In this document: positions 25,550 to 34,942 of the stretch, one piece after another | How the letters are laid out: every line of letters begins with the position of its first letter | Position numbering within the stretch: the first letter of the stretch is position 1 | From: Sambucus nigra | Taxonomy: Eukaryota; Streptophyta; Magnoliopsida; Dipsacales; Adoxaceae | Direction of reading: 5' to 3' | Assembly (NCBI GenBank): GCA_949130495.1 | Contig: OX422210.1 | Location: 637,880,585-637,944,584, forward strand | Length of the DNA stretch: 64,000 bases | The notes under the pieces: generated by a model | The model's input: the letters and a program-made list of their open reading frames with translations, nothing else | Told to the model about the DNA's origin: nothing | Database searches by the model: none | Program-made: the position numbers and the translations under genes

Positions 25550-25760
25550 TATCAATTCTAGCAATTCTTCAATGAGATTGGTAAAACTTAAAACGCACAA
25601 TTAACTATTCCTATAAATTCTGTAAATGAGATTGGTAAAACTTAAAAATAGAAACTCATAGTGAACTATTCTTAGCAATTCTTCAAATCAGATTGGTGAA
25701 AGTTAAAAAAAATCACAGTGCAGTAATCTTAGCAATTGTTTAAATCATATTGATATCGTA
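25550..25760. repeat. Degenerate tandem repeat, about 53-61 bp units
   Basis: Three to four units of the form 'agcaattcttcaaatgagattggtaaaactt' broken into related parts, at about 25560, 25613, 25674 and 25731. They lie in the right part of the CACTA element. Confidence 0.75.
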
Positions 25761-26197
25761 TCACAAACATTAGTTATCTCCAAATCAAAAATTATCAATA
25801 CCGAACAAGCCTTCAAAATTAAATCGCAAATGTCAGAAACCATAGTTTACCGATAACAAATCTTCAAGACGGTAGAAGGATCGCGATGGAACTCAAAGAA
25901 GAATTAGCCAGAGGAATTGCCGATAGTGGAACACTGTGCAATCGTGGGTGGATGTTACAGAGAGAGGGAGAAAAGCTTGAGGTGGGAAGCTGTCGCTGCT
26001 GGTCTCCTTGTTCGTCCACCCCTGCACCTTACACCGCACCACCTAAACCACCGCTCCTTACTCCATACCCAGCATCACACCTGCTACCCACGAAACCTCC
26101 ATCGCTCCTTACTCCATACCAGCGTTTGGGGAAGAAAGAAATAAGATATGAGCGAGGAAATGAAAATATGAAGCACGTGTTTTTTTTAGGATTGACA

Positions 26198-26616
26198 CTG
26201 GTCACGGCCAAGAGTCGTGACCCATCAACTGTGACCCATTAATAAAGTTAAGTTGTGTGGTCACCACCTATTGGTTACGGCCCATAGTCGTGGTCCACGC
26301 CAATAGATGGTCACGGCCCCCAGTCGTGACCCAATATGTGTGTGTTTTGTGCTTCGTCACGTCTATGGTCATGGACCAAGTCTGTGACCCATCCGCGACC
26401 AAGCTTGGAGGGAATTTTGGTGCAAAGATGGTCACGACCTAGTCACGGTCCAAGTCCGTGACCCACATTGGTCAGGGATTTGGGTCGTGACCACTTCCAA
26501 AGCATCCATGACTCAGTCTGGTAATGATGATGGTCACGCCAAAAATTGAGATGGTCTGGTCGCGGACTTGGGCCGTGACCAACTGGGCGTGACCATTCGC
26601 AGGATTTGGTGTAGTG
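26198..26616. repeat. Right subterminal repeats and end of the CACTA element
   Basis: Copies of the same GGTCACGG / CCGTGACC family as at the left end, in both orientations, ending in the inverted terminus TTTGGTGTAGTG at 26616. The right target duplication CAA follows at 26617-26619. Confidence 0.88.
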
Positions 26617-26867
26617 CAAAGAACCTTGGTAGCCCATCTGTGAATGACAGTGCAGACAGTCATAAGGGGTGAGTGGGTATGTGCATCTCCCTTGTGACTT
26701 GGAACTATGATTCGCTTACATTATGTGTGACTTGTGTTTTTATATGGTTCTAGAATGATTATGAACCTATATTCCTTCATGTAGTATGTGATATAGTGGG
26801 ACTTGATATTAGAGTATACATGCACCGTAGCTTAGTCTCGGGGTGCCTTATGAGTATATATATATAT
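26617..26867 (+). repeat. 3' LTR of the Tekay-like element, second segment
   Basis: Matches the 5' LTR from about 7370 to 7625, ending in a TA run where the hAT-like element inserted. Confidence 0.87.
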
Positions 26868-27411
26868 TAGGGGTGCACATCGAAACCAAAAATTCGATAA
26901 ACCGAACCAAACCGACTGCATTGGTTCGATTTGGATCGTTTTTTTTGCTCAATGGTTCGGTTCCGGTTTGAAAAAAAAAACGATACATCGGTTCGGTTCT
27001 TGGTTCCAGGGTAAAAAAAAACCAATCCGATCCGAAAACCGATTCGATCCGAACTAATCCGGGACCGAACCGATTTATAATTACATATATATATTTATTT
27101 AATATATTTAACACTTGTAATTTATATTTTTGTGATTATTTGAGTTTCTAATTTAAGTTATTGAGGTCAAAATTAATTTTGACCTTAACAAAATTAGTTA
27201 TGAAACACATTAATCTTAAAAAAAATTAGTCATGAAATATGATTTTGGAACCGAAAACCGATCCGATCCGATCCGGGAAACGCTGGTTCGGTTTGGTTCG
27301 GTTCTGTATTAAAGTCGGTTTGGTTCCGGTTCCAAAAATTTAGAACCGACCCAGGTCAGTTCGGTTCTCGGGTTAGTACCAAAACCAATCCAAACCGAAC
27401 CGTGTGCACCC

Positions 27412-27414
<3 letters not shown>
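26868..27414. mobile_element. Small hAT-like element in the LTR
   Basis: 547 bases with inverted ends TAGGGGTGCACA and TGTGCACCCCTA (12 bases, exact) and interior phrases 'aaaccgaacc' and 'ccgatccgatcc'. The flanks are ATATATAT on both sides, consistent with an 8-bp duplication, although the target is itself a TA repeat. The 5' LTR lacks it. No transposase is encoded; the two minus ORFs are low-complexity readings. Confidence 0.82.
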
Positions 27415-27472
<58 letters not shown>

Positions 27473-27867
27473 TGGGGATTATTCTACTTTGTTGCTTAGT
27501 AGATAAGAAAGAGTACGTCATATAAAATATGTTATCATATTGGGAACTTATATGAGTAAATAGATACTTGAATTTGATTAATTAATATTGGAAATGCAAG
27601 AATGTATTATTTGGGTGATATGGGTGGGCATAATGTCTTAGGCATCATAGTAAGAGACTTAATTCAAACTAGTTAAGTGGGATAGCGTAACTAGGATGGG
27701 TTAGGATAATGCGTTAGGCGTGTACAATAGTTGAGAGGTGAGAATTTCAAGTGAGAGCACGTGACTAACATGTATATAATATTTATTGTTTAATGCAATT
27801 TAAACACTTGCTGTTTTAAAACTATTTTCGACTCGAGCTCTGACCCGTTTCTTGCAAATCTCTTCCT

Positions 27868-27932
<65 letters not shown>

Positions 27933-28445
27933 CATAAGGTGCCCAGCCACGGGGACACCAAGCTTAGAGTTCCCATCAATTGACGTGTTATAGCTGCTGT
28001 GGAAGTTACAAGATCTTGGTATTAGACGCCTACACTTATCCTTGCCTCCTTCGGGTCACTTTACATCAATCAGGGCATGTTTCCCATCCTTGTTTAGAGA
28101 TTTTTACTTCGGGTATTTATTTTTATTTCAGTTATTAAGCTTTATTTCATATCAGACTATTGTAGTGGGATTTTATTCTGCAAGTGTTTACTCTAGACTC
28201 AATCAATTCATTATATCAGTTCATTTCCTATGAGATTGTATTGGATGATGAATGTCTATTTATTCATTTTATTTGGTTGGTTGTTAATTCAAGATAAAAT
28301 TTGACATTTGACTTTTTAAATACTAGGTGGTTAATAATTAATAATAAGCTTTCGATAGTGATGCTAAGACTGATCCAACTGGATATTCTGTTTTAAATTT
28401 AATAAAGGACTGATTACCCGGTATTTAATTAGGCGGGGTGTCCCA
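27415..28445 (+). repeat. 3' LTR of the Tekay-like element, third segment
   Basis: Matches the 5' LTR from about 7626 to 8561 and ends GGGTGTCCCA. It contains a long TA run (27415-27471), CT run (27868-27890) and TA run (27891-27930) that are much shorter in the 5' LTR and account for most of the length difference between the two LTRs. Confidence 0.87.
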
Positions 28446-29480
28446 TCACAAATAAAGAAGATGCTGGGAAGAAGGCCCCAGCTAAGAAGGTTGAAGATTC
28501 CCTTCTTAAGCGTATAAGAAAAGGTCTTCCTTCTAGACTTGCTGAAGGAACTGCTGCTACTACCGACCAATAGAACTTGGTCGATTTATCTATTATTGAC
28601 ACTGGTTCTCCTGTGGCTATAGGTCCTGGGTTAGCCACACAATTAATAAAGTCTGGTACTTTTCCAGATCATAGGGGTGCTACCTCTGCCATGCCCCGTT
28701 TGAATTTTTTTGAAAAGGCTGCTCAAAGCCTTGCCTTGGTAAAAACTCTTAGTGTTTCATACTTATACTTTTTTTTATTAATTTCTTGCATTAATCTGGC
28801 CTCTCTTTTTTTCAGTTCCTCGTTGATTTCAACCAGACGTTAGAGAATGACGATGCACTTCGCACTTCTTCAAATGACGTATAAGGGGATTTTGAATGCT
28901 TAAAGAAATTCTTGCTTGACTCCTAACAAGCACTGGCAAATGAGAAAAAATCTTGGGAGAACAAAATAAAAACTACTGAGGATGCTCACAAGAAGTCTGA
29001 GAATGAGGTCGTTGCATCTCGAAGATAAGTCTCTGAGTTGGAAAAGAACTTGGTTGCTGAGAAGGCCAAGAGGGTGAAAGCTAGAGAGGCTTATTTCAAT
29101 AAGGGATGGGAGAAGGTCATAGCAACTGATTCTGTCCATATTGAGTATGTGAAGAAAAAGTGTTATAAGGACAGTTAGTCGGAAACACTTACTGAGGTTA
29201 GTACTCCTCAAGAGTTTGTGATCTTCCTCAGACATAACCCTGGATCCCCATTAAACTTGGACGAGGAGGTGGAAAATGATGTCGGGTCAGGGGAATCCAC
29301 CCTTGTTCTGGATCCTACAACTGACTAACTGTAGACAGTTGCTGAGTCTTCTCTCCCCACAACTTACGAGCAAATCACTCCACCCATTTCTATCTACAAT
29401 CAAGTTAAAACTACTAGGTTGATAGGGAGAAGGTGTAGACTTGCTCGGCGATCAACCTTTTTACTTTTTTATCTTTATCT
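28446..29480 (+). pseudogene. Antisense ORF of the host Tat-like element, middle part (broken)
   Basis: Continues the frame of 4692-5634. A Lys-rich start (KKAPAKKVEDSLLKRIRKG) is followed by IDTGSPVAIGPGL and NFFEKAAQSLAL. A likely 77-base intron follows, GT at 28739 to a pyrimidine tract and AG at 28815, with the frame kept in phase. The next exon, LVDFNQTLENDDAL onward, is rich in Glu and Lys with heptad-like spacing (QALANEKKSWENKIKTTEDA, VSELEKNLVAEKAKR), suggesting a coiled coil, and ends in an acidic stretch near 29250-29330. In-frame stops at about 28571, 28880, 28922, 29026, 29176 and 29325 make it inactive. Most could be single changes. The basic-then-coiled-coil plan suggests a DNA- or chromatin-associated protein, but the role is unknown. 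Confidence 0.68.
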
Positions 29481-29623
29481 TCCCTTTATTTAAATGTATT
29501 TATAACTTTATTTCACATAAATGAAAAAAGAGTATTTCCTTCCTCTGTATTTGCCATCTTTTGATTATTCCTCTATACTCTTTCTTCTGTTGTTGATTGG
29601 ATATATCTTAACTCTTATAGTTC

Positions 29624-30865
29624 ATGGTCAAAATGGATCAACTTTCTTCCACTGACTCCGAGCTACTCAATAGATGCAATAATCTATTCACGGCTGGTCA
29701 TATGACTCTGTCCGAGGAAGATCTGTTAAATTTGCTCGGGGCTGATGTTTTTGATCAAGCTAAGGAAGCCTACTTATACTTGGAGTGTCTTCTTAATCGG
29801 GTAGTGGATAACAATGTATCTTACTTCAAAATGATTAAAGAGCTTCAAGAAGATCATAAAGAAGCCAAGGCTCTCCTGCATGCTGGTTATGAGAAGAAGT
29901 ACAAAGATCTAGGTGAATCTTAGGGTTTTGAAGAAAAGTTAGAGAAATATTCCTCTTATTTTAGGAAGAAAGAGTTTTTGTTCAAGTGTGAAGTGGATGA
30001 GGCTAGGACTATTGCCAAGCTATTGGAGGAAAAAATAACAGTTTGAGAGAGGAGCTGAACTCTTTGAAGGTTCCTTCAACTACTGCTACTGCTGATGAGG
30101 GAGTCTCATTTTTTGAGACTGAAAATGCTCATCTGAGGGAAGAACTGGAGGCTTTGAATAAATCTAAACCTTATACCTCCTCCCGATCAAGAGAAAGACC
30201 TGGCCGAGCTACAACTGATGAAATAAGAACTCAGCCGACACTTACAAATCAGGTTGCACAAATAAAGGATAAAAATTTAGCCATTGCGGAGATATTTCAA
30301 AAGATCCAAACCTAGGGCAAGCAACTTGCCACCCAGTCTTTTAACTGCAAATCAAGGATGGAGCGTTGAAGAAACTGCAACACCAGGTTAAAAGGTTAAC
30401 TTTCCAGTTTTACAAGCAACCCAGAGAAGTTTGGGTGGAGGGTTACAATGAGGCTCTTGGTCATTTTGATGAACGCTTTAGTCAAGCTCAGCGCGAAGGC
30501 TATAAATGGGGCTGAACCAATTGCCTAACAGTTATGAAGGTTGATCAGAACAGTAGACTATGGTATTGGTATGATTCGGGGCTTTTGGAGTGTCAATATC
30601 CTCCTTTAAACTGGATATCAGTTGGATCCCTATAAAAATCATTCCTCAATGCCTGATCTCTAAATACTTAGGGGATTATGGTCTGTATAATGAGCTAGAA
30701 ATAGTTCAGCCTCCTCATCTGTTAGATGCTCCGAGTAGTAGCAGTAGGAGAATGCTTCAAGATTTTAACTTCATTAATTCCCCATACACATTGGATGATC
30801 CTCCAGCAAGCGTGGAACCCGCACCGATCTCCTCTAAAGCTGAAGAAAAATGCCCAGTAGAATAA
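29624..30865 (+). pseudogene. Antisense ORF of the host Tat-like element, C-terminal part (broken)
   Basis: Homologous to the open minus-strand ORF at 63154-64000. Shared phrases include NAHLREELEALN against NANLRDELETLK, CLISKYLGDYGL against CLISKYLDDYNL, LDISWIPIKIIP against LDMSWIPARSIP, and DFNFINSPYTLDDPPAS against DLNFINSPLALNNPPAG. The N-terminal half is predicted coiled coil. It follows a pyrimidine-rich stretch ending 'cttatag' at 29622, a plausible splice acceptor, so it may be the last exon of the gene starting at 4692 instead of a separate protein. Stops at about 29921 and 30313 and frameshifts between 30315 and 30590 break it. Confidence 0.8.
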
Positions 30866-31602
30866 TCTTGAGCATAATTTGTTCATGTATATCATTTATA
30901 CACAATATTTGCATATAATCATCTTATATATATAAATGAAAGGCCTTTGATTAACTTATCTTTGTTAATTTCTGGATGCTTGACTGTCTATGTTATTTCA
31001 TTAGTTTTACTGACACACTTAGACATTTGCCTAAATTTAGTATCAGTTGCCAATGAGATTATCATAGGTTCTACTGATATACTTAGATTTCTAAGTTTAA
31101 TACCAGTTACCATTGATTTGGCCATGGGTTTTACTAGTGCACCTAGATTTAAATTCAGGTTTAGCATTAGTTACCCGTGGTATTGCTATAAGTTCTACTA
31201 ATGCACCTAAATTTGTAGGTTTAGCATTAGTTACTAGTGGTGACCAATTGTATGTGGAATATGTGTCCACATTCATATTTAGGAATCTTCACAACATTCT
31301 TCCTCCATTTTGCTCAGTTTGGATAAAACTTGTTGATTTTTAAACAAAGTTTTATCCCTGATTTTTCTTCTTGACCAAGTGTTGAGGATTAAAATCGTGT
31401 TTTGACTTGGATTTATGTCTATTTTTCCGATCAAGTATCGCCTTTTCTGACCACGTCCGACCAATTACTGCATCTTTGCTGACCAAATTGGGGATGTATA
31501 TCACCAATATTCCCCCAAAAAAATATTAAAAAAAATGGAAAACAAAACTAACTTTTTATTGATACTGAAGCACATTGATTAAAAAAATATTAGTTGCTAC
31601 CT
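30866..31602. other. Region between the converging antisense gene and pol, host copy
   Basis: AT-rich with a degenerate tandem repeat at about 31010-31250: phrases like 'tttagtatcagttgccaatgag', 'tttaataccagttaccattg' and 'tttagcattagttacccgtgg' recur every 60-80 bases. It occupies the same place as the repeat-rich 62331-63153 of the younger copy. The small plus ORFs 30947-31343 are repeat shadows. Confidence 0.65.
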
Positions 31603-33378
31603 TACTGGTAGTACTTCCTAAGATGCTCGACATTCTAGGGATTTTTTAATTCTTCCCCCTCCAAAGTCTCAATTCGATAAGTTCCTGGTCGAACAACTGC
31701 TGAGACACGATAAGGCCCATACCAATTGGCTTCAAGCTTTTTGGTCTTCTGAATCACCTTCTTAAGCACATAGTCCCCTTCTTTTAAGTCGGTCGACCTC
31801 ACTCTTTTGTTATAAAAGCGTGTTGTTTGTTGTTGATAAGCAGCGTTCCTTAAAGCAACATCTTCATGCACTTCTTCCAACATATCTAAGTCTAGATTGC
31901 ACATCAAATCACTTAGAGGAGAATCAAAGTTCAACATTTTATGAGTTGGCAAACCTATTTCAGCTGGTACGGCTAATTCCGTCCTAAATGCCATCATGTA
32001 TGGTGTTTTTCCAATGGCAGCTCTCGAAGTTGTTCGGTATGCCCACAAAACTGAGTGCAATTTATAGATCCAGTTCCCTTTAGCATCATCAAGTCTTTTC
32101 TTCAACCGATTGAGTAATGTTCTATTTATTACCTCAGTTTACCCATTGTTTTGAGGATGTCCTGGAGTAGAGTGAAACATTTGAATCTTGGATTAGCACA
32201 ATATGCTGTAAACTCTTCATTGTCAAACAGCGTGCCATGGTCAGTGATGAAGGCATATGGTAATCCATATCTACAAATGATGCTTTTCCACATAAACTGG
32301 TACACTTTCTCGTAAGGCATATCCACCAATAGTTCTGCTTCAACCTTTTTATGAAATAGTCAACAGCTACGACTACGTACTAAAATCTTCCTCAGGTGGT
32401 CGGTAGTGGACCGACCAAGTCTATCCCCCAAATAGAAAATGGACAAGGTGAGGTAATGGGGTCAAAGTTGCATGTGGAGTTTTGGTAATATTGGAGAACG
32501 TTTGGCACTTTTCACACTTCTTCACAAAGGTTGTGCAATCGAGCCTCATGGTCAGCTAGTAATACGCTTAAGTATTCATTCGCTGTAGTAATGACCTTCC
32601 TGCCACGTGAGCTCCACAGGATCCTTCATGAACTTATTCTATTAAATCTTTGACCTTTGTTGGGTGAACACAGTGTTGCAGGTTAGCTGTTAATCCTCTC
32701 CTGTATAGATCTCATTTGTCTAATACATACATTGTTGCTTTGTACTTTAGCTTTTTGGCCTTAATTGAGTCTGCTGGCAGTATTCCTTATTCAATATAAG
32801 ATCTGATGGGATCCATCCAGGGTGTTCCCATGTCTACTGTAATGAAACTAATCATCAAATCTTCATCAATGCTTTGGTTGGCCAAAATTTCAATGGGAAT
32901 GGTTCTTCTAATCTCAATTCTGGTCGCTGATGCCAGCCGTACAAGTGTGTCAGCTCGGGCATTGTCCAATTTTTTAATTTTGCTGATCCGAATAGCAAGC
33001 ACTTTTGCTATAACCTCTAATGCCTTGGCTAAGTATCTTGTCATTAGTTATCCTTTGGCTCCATACAAACCCAAAATTTGGTTCACCAATGACTGAGAAT
33101 CATTGTGTGCCACAACTTGCTCGGCGTTAAGTGATTGAGTCAAACTTAGACCCACAATGAGAGCTTCATACTCTACTTCATTATTTAAAGCCTGAAATTG
33201 GAATCGCAATGCATATTCAATGTTTATCTCGTCAGGGATGTTGAGTATTATACCTGCTCCACTTTCTGTTGCATATGAGGATCAATCTATATACAAGTTC
33301 CATATGGGAATCTAATTATCAAACACTTAGTCTGTTAATATCCCATAATGACATACTTTGTTTCTTGCTTCCTTATAT
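31603..33378 (-). pseudogene. Second RNase H and integrase of the host Tat-like element (broken)
   Basis: On the minus strand from 33378 down: a plant Tat-type extra RNase H (about 33300-32950, with IEYALRFQFQALNNEVEYEA-like sequence and an ARADTL Asp), a linker (IRRTIPIEILANQSIDED), the zinc-finger part of integrase (about 32760-32480), the core with ICRYGLPYAFITDHGT (32200-32290), and the C-terminal part, intact from 32105 to 31635 (WAYRTTSRAAIGKTPYMMAF, LKEGDYVLKKVI). The end LRKYYQ-stop is at 31603. Each piece is close to 60620-62330 in the younger copy. Frameshifts near 32130 and 32340-32780 and a stop near 31634 disable it. The upstream part is separated by the Athila-like insertion at 33379. 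Confidence 0.9.
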
Positions 33379-34834
33379 TGACTAAGCATAAATTCTTCTG
33401 AATTTATCCTCCTAAGTTGGTAGTTTTAGTACCTCGAACAACGTAATTGATTTATTTTTATCCCATATCATTGCTAATGACTTCTTCTAACAAGTACCCC
33501 GAGTTTCGTGTATTTCTTACTATTTTTACAGATATTTAGTGCAAAGAAAAGAGAGAAAGAAATCGAAAGAAAGGAAGAGAATAAAGGAAGACAAGTCAAA
33601 AGGCAAAAACATAACTCTACACCCGGAGTTCGGATTTGAAGCCTAAATGAAAGTTGAAGATAATCAAATCACAAGAGTGTAGGAAGAAACGAAACTCAAA
33701 TCAGATCTCTTGATCAAAAGATATGGCAAGTCAAAGTTAGAGAAAGAAAGTCAAAGTTGAAATTAATTCTGGAAGCTAAAGAGTTTCAACTCTTGAAATT
33801 TCTTATATAATTCCTTTTTATTAGTTGTAAAAAGTGGAGAGGCATTGTAAAAGTCATATTTGGGTATTATAAAAAGCCAAGCCCTAGAGTAATGAAGAAA
33901 GGAAGAGGAGGGCGTTCCTTTTGGCATATAATTTCATATTTTCTTAGGATTTAGAAACCCTAGTTTCTAAGTTGAACAAGAGCTATTCTAGTTTCAAGTT
34001 CAGATTTCCTTCTTTTATTCAAGTATTACTAATTTCTACTTTCCATTTCTTCCATATTGTAAGTTTAAATTGCTCTTGTAGTTTAATTTTGTTTCTCAAT
34101 TCAAGTCTCTTTTCAATGCATAATAGACCTATGATTTCTTGCACATTTACAATTTTGTTTTCATTTAATAAAATCATGTCTAGCTAAGTTTGTTTAGGGT
34201 TGGGATGCATGAACCCATCCCAATGTAAATTACATATGTAGAAATATAATTTAAATTAAAATTTTGAAAAACTCGTGCAAGATAATTCTACAATCATTAT
34301 AGGTCTTTAATCTCTCTTGCCCTAGGTACTTGGGATATTTAATAATATAATGTGCGTAAAATTGTTTAGCATCGCTTTATATTTTCCTTTGATTTCATAT
34401 GATGCGGGATTGAACCGCATATATGTAATGCTTAGGATCTATAAAGACTGGACTAATTCAAACTTCTAATTTAAAATTTTAGTATTCTGTTAAGTAATTA
34501 CTAAGGATTGGGGGATTGTATTCCAACCTAATTTCTCTTATATTCATAACAAGCATCTTTCCATTTGTGTAACTATTCCTGTTAGCATAGTTAATTTAGA
34601 ATTTAATTTCATTGCAATTTAGTCATAAAAGAGTTTCGAAAATCACAAATATTCATCTTTTCTTTTCTTTTTAAGAATCAAGTTAAGGTTAAAATTCATT
34701 ACTCCTTCGTCATTAAGATTTGTAAGTACTACTCCCTGTGGATACGATCCCGACTTATCGGATTATTACTAACGCGACAGGCTTGCACTTGAGCCTATAA
34801 AGCACGCACTTTAGACACATTTGTGGTCGCGTCA
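33379..34834 (+). repeat. 5' LTR of the Athila-like element
   Basis: 1456 bases. Aligns with 39790-41854 over its whole length with scattered substitutions, once the nested solo LTR is removed (about 1464 bases). Confidence 0.93.
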
Positions 34835-34840
34835 AGTTTT

Positions 34841-34858
34841 TGACGTCCTTGCCGGGGA
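34841..34858 (+). promoter_or_regulatory. Primer binding site, tRNA-Asp type, degenerate
   Basis: TGACGTCCTTGCCGGGGA, differing from the Asp-tRNA complement TGGCGCCGTTGCCGGGGA at three positions. It lies six bases after the LTR. Use of this tRNA is characteristic of Athila elements. Confidence 0.85.
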
Positions 34859-34942
34859 TCTATATTACATTTCAAGAGTAAAATTTAAACCCAATTTGAT
34901 TAAAAAAAACTTTTATTCTTTCTCATTTCCCATAAACTGTAC

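Larger units (their letters stand above)
23568..26197. other. CACTA interior right of the array, no gene recognised
   Basis: About 2.6 kb, AT-rich. It has a (TA)n(GA)n microsatellite at 23694-23773 and a short tandem repeat at 25550-25760. The ORFs at 25886-26242 (plus) and 26029-26211 (minus) are compositionally unusual (Pro-rich or Gly-rich) and include a small direct duplication of 'gctccttactccatacc' (26054 and 26106). None resembles a transposase. A decayed transposase promoter or a captured host fragment is possible, but nothing shows it. Confidence 0.55.
14677..26616. mobile_element. CACTA (En/Spm-type) DNA transposon, about 11.9 kb, apparently non-autonomous
   Basis: It starts CACTACACCAAA and ends with the inverse, TTTGGTGTAGTG. 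The inverted ends match over about 29 bases with three mismatches (a second block GCGAATGGTCACG is identical at both ends). It is flanked by 3-bp duplications CAT (14674-14676) and CAA (26617-26619), and the 5' LTR at about 7367 gives the empty site. Both ends have dense subterminal repeats. No transposase (TNPD-like) or DNA-binding partner gene is recognisable; most of the interior is a tandem array (15802-22930) plus AT-rich sequence and an hAT-like insertion. It would need transposase from elsewhere. Confidence 0.92.
5635..28445 (+). mobile_element. Tekay/Del-like Ty3/gypsy element, plus strand, carrying nested insertions
   Basis: The two LTRs (5635-8561 and 12873-28445) start with TATAATACCCCG and are alignable throughout. 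The second is stretched by a CACTA element and an hAT-like element. The internal region of only 4.3 kb (8562-12872) has a perfect initiator-Met primer site and ends in integrase with a relic chromodomain, but has no intact ORF. It lies in the antisense gene of the host Tat-like element. The flanks CCACT (5630-5634) and TCACA (28446-28450) are a degenerate duplication (3 of 5 match), and removing one copy keeps the host reading frame in register. Confidence 0.87.

Noticed and set aside
25886..26242. Plus ORF of 118 codons with a Pro-rich segment as a possible CACTA gene
   Set aside because: No transposase motif, a duplicated DNA segment explains the Pro-rich part, and it overlaps the subterminal repeats. 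Kept only as a region to check.
28900..29235. Minus ORF of 111 codons
   Set aside because: It is the complement of the coiled-coil exon of the antisense gene; the Glu/Lys-rich reading on the plus strand is the meaningful one.
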